From Acetobacteraceae bacterium (GTDB lineage Bacteria > Pseudomonadota > Alphaproteobacteria > Acetobacterales > Acetobacteraceae), in contig JAMXLO010000096.1 of the NCBI GenBank assembly GCA_024280945.1, forward strand, positions 16,891-80,890: a DNA stretch of 64,000 nucleotides, in the 5' to 3' direction. The position numbers and the translations under genes were made by a program. Numbering within the stretch: position 1 is the first letter of the stretch; every line of letters begins with the position of its first letter. Of the stretch, positions 8,491 through 15,645 are shown piece by piece. The notes beneath the pieces were generated by a model that did no database searches, had not been told where the DNA came from, and saw nothing but the letters and a program-made list of their open reading frames with translations.

Positions 8491-9014
8491 CTCCCGCGAT
8501 CGCTTTGCAGCTGTGCCTGCTGTTCGGGAGCGCGTCGTTGATGTCGATCGGCGGCGGCAACTCGGTGGTGCCAGAGATCGAGCTTCAGGCGGTGGACATG
8601 TATCACTGGCTCACGCGGGGCCAGTTCGCCGATCTGTTCGCGTTGGCGCAGGCGGCCCCAGGACCCAGCATCCTGATCGTGACCCTGGTCGGCTATAGTG
8701 CAGCGGGAGTGGTAGGCGCGGTGCTGGCGACCGTCGCAATGGTGCTGCCTGCCGCCGCATTGGTGCTTGTGTTCGCGCGGGTATGGGAGCGCGTGCACAT
8801 GTCGCCTTGGCGATCAGCGTTCGAGCACGGGCTGGCGCCGATTGCCGTAGGCTTGATCGCGGCGAGCGGCATCATCGTGGCGCGCGGTGCCGATCATACT
8901 CTGGCGCAATACGTGCTGACCGCTCTGTCGACCGTGGTGTTCTGCACGACCAAAGTGCAGCCGCTCGTGGTCGTCGGGCTCGCTGGCCTGGCGGGATGGC
9001 TGGGACTGGTGTGA
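8487..9014 (+). CDS. Chromate transporter, second (C-terminal type) subunit
   Basis: This protein of about 175 residues is the second single-domain CHR half: 'LFGSASLMSIGGGNSVVPEIE' and 'FALAQAAPGPSILIVTLVGY' align with the C-terminal half of ChrA. The likely start is GTG 8487, which overlaps the TGA of the first subunit (GTGA), so the two are translated together. An earlier ATG at 8340 lies inside the first subunit and adds a non-hydrophobic, Arg-rich extension, so it was rejected. Paired short-chain CHR proteins are known to need each other. The operon of phospholipase-D-like protein, CHR1 and CHR2 ends 5 bases before the convergent Rieske gene. Confidence 0.85.
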   Translation: MTPAIALQLCLLFGSASLMSIGGGNSVVPEIELQAVDMYHWLTRGQFADLFALAQAAPGPSILIVTLVGYSAAGVVGAVLATVAMVLPAAALVLVFARVWERVHMSPWRSAFEHGLAPIAVGLIAASGIIVARGADHTLAQYVLTALSTVVFCTTKVQPLVVVGLAGLAGWLGLV

Positions 9015-9019
9015 GCCCC

Positions 9020-10060
9020 TTACTCTGCCGCGAGCGCCTGCGCCTCTTCGGCAAGCAGGCGATCCACTGTTCGGCGCATGTGCAGCCGCACCGTGTCACT
9101 GACAATGTCCACCAGGTTTGACTCACCGAGTTCGGTCAGCCGAGCCTGCTGCGCCTCGACCACGGCCTTGTCCTCCAGGAACGCGGCGCCAGTCTGCTGA
9201 AACAGCAGCTCGGTTGCAGCAGGGTCGTCCTGGCGAAAGCCGTTGGCGGCAGACCAGAAGTAGAAGCACGTCGTCTCGGTCTCCGGCGTCAGGCCGTGAA
9301 ACAGCCGGAACTGCAGTTTGCTGCTGTCGGTATTGCCGTCGCGATACTCGCCCACTTCTGCTGCACCGGTCCACTGCAGTACCGCGCCGGGTGCCACGAA
9401 CTCGAACTTCTGGCAGCGATCGATCCGCCCCTGAAATCCGACCGCCTTCACGTAGGTCGGAGGCGGTATCGAATTCAGCATCCATCGGGTGAACCTCACC
9501 CCGAGCGGCGTGCGCTCGATGTCCATCTTGGCATCGACGTGCTGCGAGGGGTTACCGCCGATGGTCGACGTGTGGACGTAACCGAGATGGGTCAGATCCA
9601 TCAGGTTGTCCACCATCAACATCGCGGCAGCCTTTATGGGATACATGGTGTGCCTGTGCGGCCAATTGACCGCATCATTATGGTAGGGCCAAGGCACGAT
9701 CTTGGCCGGATCGGCCTGGGCCGGATCACCCATCCAGACCCACACAAAGGCATCCTGCTCGACCACAGGGAAGCTGCGTACGCGGGTGCGCTCGATGATG
9801 CGGTCCTGGCCGGGCACGCACACGCACTGTCCCGAACGATCGAAAATCAGCCCGTGGTAGCCGCATTCCAGACCTTGATCGACAACTCTGCCCAGGTGAA
9901 GTGGGGCACCGCGGTGACAGCACATGTCGAGCAGAGCAGCAGGCTGGCTCTGTCGGTCACGATACAGCACGACGGGCTCGTTGCAGATCCGCCGCGCCAG
10001 GGGTGTCGCGCCGATCTCGTCGGCCCAGGCGGCGATGTACCATGCGTTGCGGATGAACAT
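9020..10060 (-). CDS. Rieske [2Fe-2S] aromatic ring/O-demethylase type oxygenase, catalytic subunit
   Basis: The Rieske cluster ligands are C47-x-H49 in 'MCCHRGAPLHLG' and C66-x2-H69 in 'ECGYHG'. The mononuclear iron site is D155-x2-H158-x4-H163 in 'MDLTHLGYVH'. The length (346 residues) and the 'NAWYIAAWADE' start match VanA-like O-demethylases and related oxygenases, which take electrons from a separate reductase. No reductase gene is adjacent. The start was set at 10060, where GGGGAGG precedes ATG and the family's N-terminus begins. It is divergent from the acoA-like gene, so the 125-base gap holds both promoters. It may demethylate or hydroxylate the compound whose fragment enters the E1/E2 operon; this is inference. 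Confidence 0.9.
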   Translation of the reverse strand: MFIRNAWYIAAWADEIGATPLARRICNEPVVLYRDRQSQPAALLDMCCHRGAPLHLGRVVDQGLECGYHGLIFDRSGQCVCVPGQDRIIERTRVRSFPVVEQDAFVWVWMGDPAQADPAKIVPWPYHNDAVNWPHRHTMYPIKAAAMLMVDNLMDLTHLGYVHTSTIGGNPSQHVDAKMDIERTPLGVRFTRWMLNSIPPPTYVKAVGFQGRIDRCQKFEFVAPGAVLQWTGAAEVGEYRDGNTDSSKLQFRLFHGLTPETETTCFYFWSAANGFRQDDPAATELLFQQTGAAFLEDKAVVEAQQARLTELGESNLVDIVSDTVRLHMRRTVDRLLAEEAQALAAE

Positions 10061-10185
10061 TGGCGCCTCCCCGGGCCTGTGTTGCAGCGATGACATCCCC
10101 GCAGCTTCGACCAAGTCAAGCTTTCCACCTTGCGGCCGGTGGCGAGCCGGCCATACTGGAGACAATTTAGCTGCGGGAGGGGACG

Positions 10186-11154
10186 ATGCAGCTCAGCCAC
10201 GAGGCGCTGCTCACGGCCTATCGCTCGATGGTGACAATCCGCCGCTTCGAGGAGCGAGTTCAGGAGGAATTCTCCAAGGGGGGTATCCCGGGCTTCGTGC
10301 ATCTTTATGCCGGGCAGGAAGCATCCGCGGTCGGTGTCTGCTCGCATCTCGGGCCGCGCGACTACATCGCCAGCACGCATCGCGGCCATGGCCACAGCAT
10401 CGCCAAGGGGTGCGATGTCACCGGGATGATGCTGGAATTGTTCGCCAAACAGGGCGGCCTGTGCGGCGGCAAGGGCGGATCGATGCACATCGCCGATCTC
10501 GATCAGGGCATGCTCGGCGCCAATGGCATCGTCGGCGGTGGACCGCCGCTGGTGATCGGCGCTGCCTTGACGGCGAAGACACTGAGAACCGGCAACGTCG
10601 CGGTGTCATTCACTGGCGACGGCGGATCGAACCAGGGCACCACGTTCGAAGCGATGAACATGGCCGTGGTGCTACAACTGCCGGCGATTTTCGTGTTCGA
10701 GAACAACGGCTATGGCGAATACACCGCGGCCTCCTACGCGGTCGGATGCCATGACATCGCCGGCCGCGCGGCGGGGTTTGGCATGCCGGCGGTCAAGGCG
10801 AATGGCGACGATTTCTTCGATGTGCATGAAGCGGCACGCGAGGCGATAGAGCGTGCGCGAGGTGGCGGTGGACCCAGCGCGATCGAAGTAAACACGTGTC
10901 GCTTCTACGGACACCACTCGGGCGATGCACAGCTGTATCGCGGCAAAGACGAGGTGAAACGGCTGCGTGATGAGCGGGATTGTCTGAAGCATTTCCGTCG
11001 GCGGGTGACAGAGGCAGGACTGCTGGACGCGCACCAGTTGGACGAGGTGGACACCGGCGTCGCGAATCTGATCGAGCAGGCGGTTGTCGCAGCGCGTGCA
11101 GGAGAGCCGCCGCAGTCTGGCGCGCTGTTGACCGACGTGTATGTGTCGTATTGA
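10186..11154 (+). CDS. acoA: Thiamine-diphosphate dehydrogenase E1 component, alpha subunit (acetoin dehydrogenase type)
   Basis: This 322-residue protein is an E1alpha subunit. The thiamine-diphosphate motif is clear: 'GDGGSNQGTTFEAMNM' followed by 'FENNGYGEYT', with the preceding 'YAGQEASAVGV' and 'STHRGHGHSIAKG' blocks typical of acetoin and pyruvate dehydrogenase E1alpha. Together with the next gene it decarboxylates or cleaves a 2-oxo or acetoin-like substrate and passes the acyl unit to a lipoyl group. GGGAGGGG precedes ATG. It is the first gene of a tight three-gene operon. The E3 (dihydrolipoamide dehydrogenase) is missing from the window and must be supplied from elsewhere. The acetoin specificity rests on the operon order and the unusual E2. 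Confidence 0.88.
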   Translation: MQLSHEALLTAYRSMVTIRRFEERVQEEFSKGGIPGFVHLYAGQEASAVGVCSHLGPRDYIASTHRGHGHSIAKGCDVTGMMLELFAKQGGLCGGKGGSMHIADLDQGMLGANGIVGGGPPLVIGAALTAKTLRTGNVAVSFTGDGGSNQGTTFEAMNMAVVLQLPAIFVFENNGYGEYTAASYAVGCHDIAGRAAGFGMPAVKANGDDFFDVHEAAREAIERARGGGGPSAIEVNTCRFYGHHSGDAQLYRGKDEVKRLRDERDCLKHFRRRVTEAGLLDAHQLDEVDTGVANLIEQAVVAARAGEPPQSGALLTDVYVSY

Positions 11155-11166
11155 AGGATCCGTGTC

Positions 11167-12180
11167 ATGCCAGTGAAGACCATGCGCCAGGCATTGCAAG
11201 AGGCGCTGGCGCACGAGATGCGGCGCGATCCGACCGTAGTTATCATCGGCGAAGATGTGTCAGGCGGCGCTGGCACAGAAGGTGGCCGTGACGCCGCCGG
11301 TGGCGTGCTCGGCGTCACGAAGGGCCTGATCAAGGAATTCGGCGAGAGCCGGGTGATCGATACGCCGATCACGGAATCGGCGATCATGGGAGCAGCGGCA
11401 GGAGCAGCGGTCACGGGTCTTCGACCGGTCGCCGAGCTGATGTTCTCCGACTTCCTTGGCGTCTGCTTCGACCAGATCTTCAATCAGGCGGCAAAGTTCC
11501 GCTACATGTTCGGCGGCAAGGCCCGCACGCCGCTGGTGATCCGCACCATGGTCGGTGCCGGCCGCAGCGCGGCGGCCCAGCATTCGCAGAGCCCATATCA
11601 CATCTTCACATCGGTTCCCGGACTGAAGGTCGTGGTGCCGTCGAACGCGTATGATGCGAAGGGATTGCTGATTCAGGCGATCCGTGACGACGACCCCGTC
11701 GTATTCTGCGAGCACAAGCTGATGTACGACCTGCGCACCGAGGTACCGGACGAGGCCTATACGATTCCATTCGGCGAGGCGAACGTGGTGCGCGAGGGTG
11801 ACGATGTCACCGTTGTGGCGCTGGCGCGCATGGTGCATTACGCGTTGGACGCCGCGGAGAAGCTAGGGGCGGAAGGCATCGAATGCGAGATCATCGATCC
11901 GCGCACGACGTCGCCGCTGGATGAAGACACAATTCTGGATAGCGTGGAGCGCACCGGACGACTGGTTGTGGTCGATGAGGCGACGCCTCGATGCAGCATG
12001 GCGACCGATATCGCTGCACTGGTAGCCGACCGCGCCTTCTCGGCGCTGAAAGCGCCTGTGCGACGGGTGACCGCGCCGCATACGCCTGTGCCGTTCGCGC
12101 CGTCGTTGGAGAAGCTATACATCCCCGATCCCGATCGCATCGCCGCCGTGGTGCGCGAGGTGCACGGATTCGTGCAATGA
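11167..12180 (+). CDS. acoB: E1 component, beta subunit (acetoin/pyruvate dehydrogenase type)
   Basis: This 337-residue protein is the beta partner of the E1 enzyme. It begins 'MRQALQEALAHEMRRDP' and contains 'IGEDVSGGAG', 'DTPITESAIMGAAAGAA' and 'DLRTTSPLDEDT'-type blocks shared by all E1beta chains. The C-terminal transketolase domain ('RTGRLVVVDEAT') is intact. It starts 12 bases after acoA with GAAGGA before ATG, and its stop overlaps the start of the E2-like gene (ATGA). Alpha and beta subunits form the heterotetramer that holds thiamine diphosphate. No catalytic gap or truncation is visible. Confidence 0.9.
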   Translation: MPVKTMRQALQEALAHEMRRDPTVVIIGEDVSGGAGTEGGRDAAGGVLGVTKGLIKEFGESRVIDTPITESAIMGAAAGAAVTGLRPVAELMFSDFLGVCFDQIFNQAAKFRYMFGGKARTPLVIRTMVGAGRSAAAQHSQSPYHIFTSVPGLKVVVPSNAYDAKGLLIQAIRDDDPVVFCEHKLMYDLRTEVPDEAYTIPFGEANVVREGDDVTVVALARMVHYALDAAEKLGAEGIECEIIDPRTTSPLDEDTILDSVERTGRLVVVDEATPRCSMATDIAALVADRAFSALKAPVRRVTAPHTPVPFAPSLEKLYIPDPDRIAAVVREVHGFVQ

Positions 12181-13280
12181 TCACCGCGATTACCATGCCC
12201 AAATGGGGTCTGACGATGACCGAGGGCAAGGTGGTGCAATGGCTCAAGCAGCCGGGTGCGTCCTTTGCCGCCGGTGACGAGCTACTGGAGATCGAGACCA
12301 GCAAAATCACCAATGTGGTCGAAGCCGACGGTGCGGGCAGTTTGATACGTATCGTCGCGCCTGAGGGGAGCACCCTTCCCATCGGAGCCCTGCTGGCAGT
12401 CGTCGCTCCACCTGAGACAGCCGCCGCAGAGATCGATGCATTCGTATCGCAGTTCGTCGTTGTCGAACCGGCCGACACTGGATCGGAAGATGTGGCTGCG
12501 CCAACGCCGCGCGAACTGGAGGTTCTCGGCCGGACGCTGCGCTTTCTGGAATTGGGCACTGGCGATGTGCCAGTGTTGCTGCTGCACGGGTTCGGCGGTG
12601 ACCTCAATACCTGGATGTTCAATCAGCCCGCTCTGTGCAGCGACAGGCGCACACTGGCGCTCGAACTGCCAGGCCATGGCCTGTCGAGCAAAGACGTGGG
12701 CAGCGGTGATATTACTTTTTTCACTGAGGTTATCGAAGCGGCGCTGGCGGCGCTCACGGTGGAACGCGCACATTTCGTCGGACATTCGATGGGTGGAGCG
12801 CTGGCGCTCGCACTCGCAGCGCGGCGCCCGGAGCAGATCGCCACGCTGAGTCTGTTGGCTCCGGCGGGATTGGGGCCGGAAATCAACGGCGCGTTCATCG
12901 ACGCGTTCATGCGCGCGTCACGGCGCAAGGATGCCGCCGAGGCGTTGCAATACCTGGTGCACGCTTCGTCATCGATCAGCCGGGCGATGGTGGAAGAATT
13001 CCTGCGCTACAAGCGGCTGGACGGCGTTGCGTCGGCGCTGGAGGCCGTTGCGCACGCGTGGTTTCCGCAGGGCCGTCAGGCTGTTGATCTGACGGCGTCA
13101 CTGCGTGCGCTTTCGACACCGGTCCAGATAATCTGGGGCAGCGGCGATCGGATTATCCCCGTCGCCCATTCCGACGCAGCGTCGCCGGCGGCGGTGCATG
13201 TGCTGAAGGACGTCGGTCATCTGCCGCACATGGAAAAGGCAGGCGAGGTGAACCGGCTGCTCAGGGCGATGATGGACTGA
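12177..13280 (+). CDS. acoC: Lipoyl domain fused to alpha/beta hydrolase (AcoC-like E2)
   Basis: Residues 1-80 form a lipoyl domain with K43 in 'EIETSKITNVVEA' as the lipoylation site. From about residue 130 the protein is an alpha/beta hydrolase, with nucleophile S204 in 'GHSMGG', an oxyanion 'LLHGFGG' motif and a C-terminal 'VGHLPHMEKA' histidine. There is no peripheral-subunit binding domain and no 2-oxoacid dehydrogenase acyltransferase domain. This layout matches AcoC of acetoin dehydrogenase operons and differs from ordinary E2 proteins. The start at 12177 overlaps the acoB stop (ATGA); the longer frame upstream reads through acoB and was rejected. Whether the hydrolase releases the acyl group or passes it to CoA is an open question. 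Confidence 0.88.
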   Translation: MITAITMPKWGLTMTEGKVVQWLKQPGASFAAGDELLEIETSKITNVVEADGAGSLIRIVAPEGSTLPIGALLAVVAPPETAAAEIDAFVSQFVVVEPADTGSEDVAAPTPRELEVLGRTLRFLELGTGDVPVLLLHGFGGDLNTWMFNQPALCSDRRTLALELPGHGLSSKDVGSGDITFFTEVIEAALAALTVERAHFVGHSMGGALALALAARRPEQIATLSLLAPAGLGPEINGAFIDAFMRASRRKDAAEALQYLVHASSSISRAMVEEFLRYKRLDGVASALEAVAHAWFPQGRQAVDLTASLRALSTPVQIIWGSGDRIIPVAHSDAASPAAVHVLKDVGHLPHMEKAGEVNRLLRAMMD

Positions 13281-14460
13281 GTGCCAGCCTTCCCCAGGCG
13301 CCCATCGCTGCCTGCCGGCTGGCGATGTTGTGCGTCAGCACCGTCAGAATGTCACGCCGGATCTGGGCGAGTGGATCGGAGTCGTAGACCGATTGCGCAC
13401 CGCAAATCTCGATCAGTTTTTCCACGGCCTGTTGCGCTTGATGCTGCGCACAGGTCATGTCCCGACGAGTGCGTAGAACGTATTCCTGCGGGATAGGCTC
13501 CTGCTTCGCAATCAGCGCCTCGGCTCGCGCGCGCCCACTGTGCATTGTCAGTGTCGCCGCATCGATCGCCGCCGCCGCCTCGGCAACCGTCATCTGCACG
13601 AACTCGCTGGCGGCCAGCGGATTGACACCGCGCGAGACTTTGCCGCGCAGCGTTGCCAGCGCGATCTGCAGCGCGCGATTACCCAGCGCGATGGCGACCG
13701 GCGGAAGCGAGTAGTTCACCATCAGTCCGCGCGGCGTTCGCACCAGCGGGTAATCGGCATGCACTTCGGCGCCGGGAACAGTACCGGCCAGAAGATCCGC
13801 GAGCATGACGCAGCGATGTTCGGGCACGAACACATCACGCAGCTTCAAAGTGCGGCTACCGGTACCGGCAAGGCCCAGCACATGCCAGTCGTCGATGATC
13901 TCGATCTCGGCGAAGGGAACCAACAGATAGGCGATGGCCGCGGGATCGCGTGGCCTGTCGAGGAACGCGCCGATGATCGCCCACTGCGCGTGACTGCTGC
14001 CGCTGGAGAACGGGAACGAGCCGGACAGCCGCCAGCCGCCGGCGGTGCGTTCGGCGGTTGCGCGCGGTGCCAATGAAGATGAGGCGACCGCATGTGGATT
14101 GTCGCCCCAGACATCGATCTGCGCCTGCAAGGGGTACGATGAAAGAAGCCACTGGTGCTCGCCAAGCACGGCATAGACCCAACCGGACGACGCGCAGCCG
14201 GCGGTGAGCTCCTCTACGATCTGCGAGAACAGCGAGAAACGTAGCTGTAAACCGCCGAACCGGCGCGGCTGTATGATGCGCAGGATGCTGGTGCGATGGA
14301 ACTCCGCGACGGTTTCCGGCAGCACGTCGCGCGCAGCATTGGTTGCCGCAGCGCGTTGCGAGAGGGCAGGGACCAGCTCACGGGCCTGCGCCAGCAGATG
14401 CTGCTCTTCGTCGGTGAAGTCGGTACCGATCAACGGTTCATGCCGCGCACAGCATGGCAC
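13261..14460 (-). CDS. Flavin-dependent monooxygenase of the acyl-CoA dehydrogenase fold (HsaA/DszC-like)
   Basis: This 399-residue protein has the acyl-CoA dehydrogenase fold but lacks a good catalytic glutamate context. The 'GGLQLRFSLFSQIVEELTAGCASSGWVYAV' region and the 'GSFPFSSGSSHAQWAIIGA' block resemble the two-component hydroxylase branch (HsaA, DszC, p-hydroxyphenylacetate hydroxylase). Such enzymes use reduced flavin from a separate reductase, which is not nearby. The start is uncertain: ATG 14460 overlaps the preceding gene by 31 bases, while TTG 14433 would give a TTGA-type overlap. It probably follows the tartrate-dehydrogenase-like gene in one transcript. Its 3' end overlaps that of acoC by 20 bases on the other strand. 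Confidence 0.8.
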   Translation of the reverse strand: MPCCARHEPLIGTDFTDEEQHLLAQARELVPALSQRAAATNAARDVLPETVAEFHRTSILRIIQPRRFGGLQLRFSLFSQIVEELTAGCASSGWVYAVLGEHQWLLSSYPLQAQIDVWGDNPHAVASSSLAPRATAERTAGGWRLSGSFPFSSGSSHAQWAIIGAFLDRPRDPAAIAYLLVPFAEIEIIDDWHVLGLAGTGSRTLKLRDVFVPEHRCVMLADLLAGTVPGAEVHADYPLVRTPRGLMVNYSLPPVAIALGNRALQIALATLRGKVSRGVNPLAASEFVQMTVAEAAAAIDAATLTMHSGRARAEALIAKQEPIPQEYVLRTRRDMTCAQHQAQQAVEKLIEICGAQSVYDSDPLAQIRRDILTVLTHNIASRQAAMGAWGRLALSPSSP

Positions 14461-15503
14461 ACGGCGTTTGTCACCTCTGCTGTGGTCGCCTTGCCGCCAA
14501 GATCGGGGGTCATGATGCCGGCAGCACAGACCTGTTCCACGGCGCGCATCAACAGGTCGGCCGAAGATGTTTCGCCCAGATGCTCGAGCATCATGGCCCC
14601 GGTCCAGAAGCTGGCCACAGGATTGGCGATGCCCTTGCCGGTGATGTCGAACGCAGAGCCGTGGATGGGCTCGAACATCGAGGGGCTGCGGCGCTCGGGA
14701 TCTACGTTGCCGGTCGGCGCGATGCCGAGGGAACCCGCCAATGCAGCAGCGAGATCGGACAGGATGTCGGCGTGCAGGTTGGTCGCAACCACGGTGTCGA
14801 GGCTCTGGGGACGGCGGACCATGCGCATGGTCATCGCATCCACCAGTTCCTTGTCCCAGGTCACGTCAGGATAGTCGTGCGACACCAGGCCGGCGATCTC
14901 GTCCCAGAAAACCATTCCGTGTCGTTGTGCGTTGGACTTGGTGACGACGGTCAGCAGCTTGCGGGGTCGGCTGCGCGCGATGTCGAACGCGAAGCGCATG
15001 ATCCGCTCGACGCCGCGGCGCGTGAAGATGGCGGTTTCAGTCGCAACCTCTTCCGGCATGCCACGATGGGCGCGACCCCCGTGTCCGGCGTATTCGCCTT
15101 CGCTGTTCTCGCGCACGATCACCCAGTCGAGATCGCCGGGGCCCACGTCGCGCAATGGCGAGGTGATGCCGGTCAGGATGCGCGTCGGGCGGACATTGGC
15201 GTACTGATCGAGCCCCTGGCAGATCGGCAGCCGCAGGCCCCATAGCGTGACATGGTCGGGAATGTCCGGGTCGCCGACTGCGCCGAAATAGATTGCGTCA
15301 GCGGTGCGCAGCCAGGCCAGCGCATCGGCCGGCATGAAGCTGCCGTGCTTGCGGTATCTGTCGGAGCCCCAGTCATAGTGGTCGATGGTCAGTCGGAAGC
15401 TCCCGTCGCGTGCCGCCACGGCGTCCAAGACTTCCAGGCCAGCGCTGATCACTTCAGGGCCGATGCCATCAGCCGGGATGGAGGCGATGCGATACTCGCG
15501 CAT
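14430..15503 (-). CDS. Tartrate dehydrogenase / isopropylmalate dehydrogenase family
   Basis: This 357-residue NAD-dependent decarboxylating dehydrogenase starts with 'YRIASIPADGIGPEV', a hallmark of the isocitrate/isopropylmalate/tartrate family. 'VIVRENSEGEYAGHGG' and the metal-binding 'NLHADILSDLAAALAG' are present, as is 'EPIHGSAFDITGKGIANP'. The combination fits tartrate dehydrogenase/D-malate dehydrogenase (TtuC/DmlA) better than LeuB, because leucine genes are absent and LeuB has different substrate-loop residues. AAGGAGA precedes ATG 15503, which also removes a long non-homologous N-terminal extension. It is divergent from the double kinase; the 142-base gap may hold both promoters. 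Confidence 0.85.
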   Translation of the reverse strand: MREYRIASIPADGIGPEVISAGLEVLDAVAARDGSFRLTIDHYDWGSDRYRKHGSFMPADALAWLRTADAIYFGAVGDPDIPDHVTLWGLRLPICQGLDQYANVRPTRILTGITSPLRDVGPGDLDWVIVRENSEGEYAGHGGRAHRGMPEEVATETAIFTRRGVERIMRFAFDIARSRPRKLLTVVTKSNAQRHGMVFWDEIAGLVSHDYPDVTWDKELVDAMTMRMVRRPQSLDTVVATNLHADILSDLAAALAGSLGIAPTGNVDPERRSPSMFEPIHGSAFDITGKGIANPVASFWTGAMMLEHLGETSSADLLMRAVEQVCAAGIMTPDLGGKATTAEVTNAVCHAVRGMNR

Positions 15504-15645
15504 GATTGGTCTCCTTCTTTCCCCGACGTATCGAAGAGAGCCATCGCTGGCAACTCGGGTCTCAACAAGAGGTGAGCGAAACGGTTCGGCAATCCGCCGC
15601 AATTCTCCGGTGTTCTGGACCATACATATCGTGCCAGAGGGGAGA

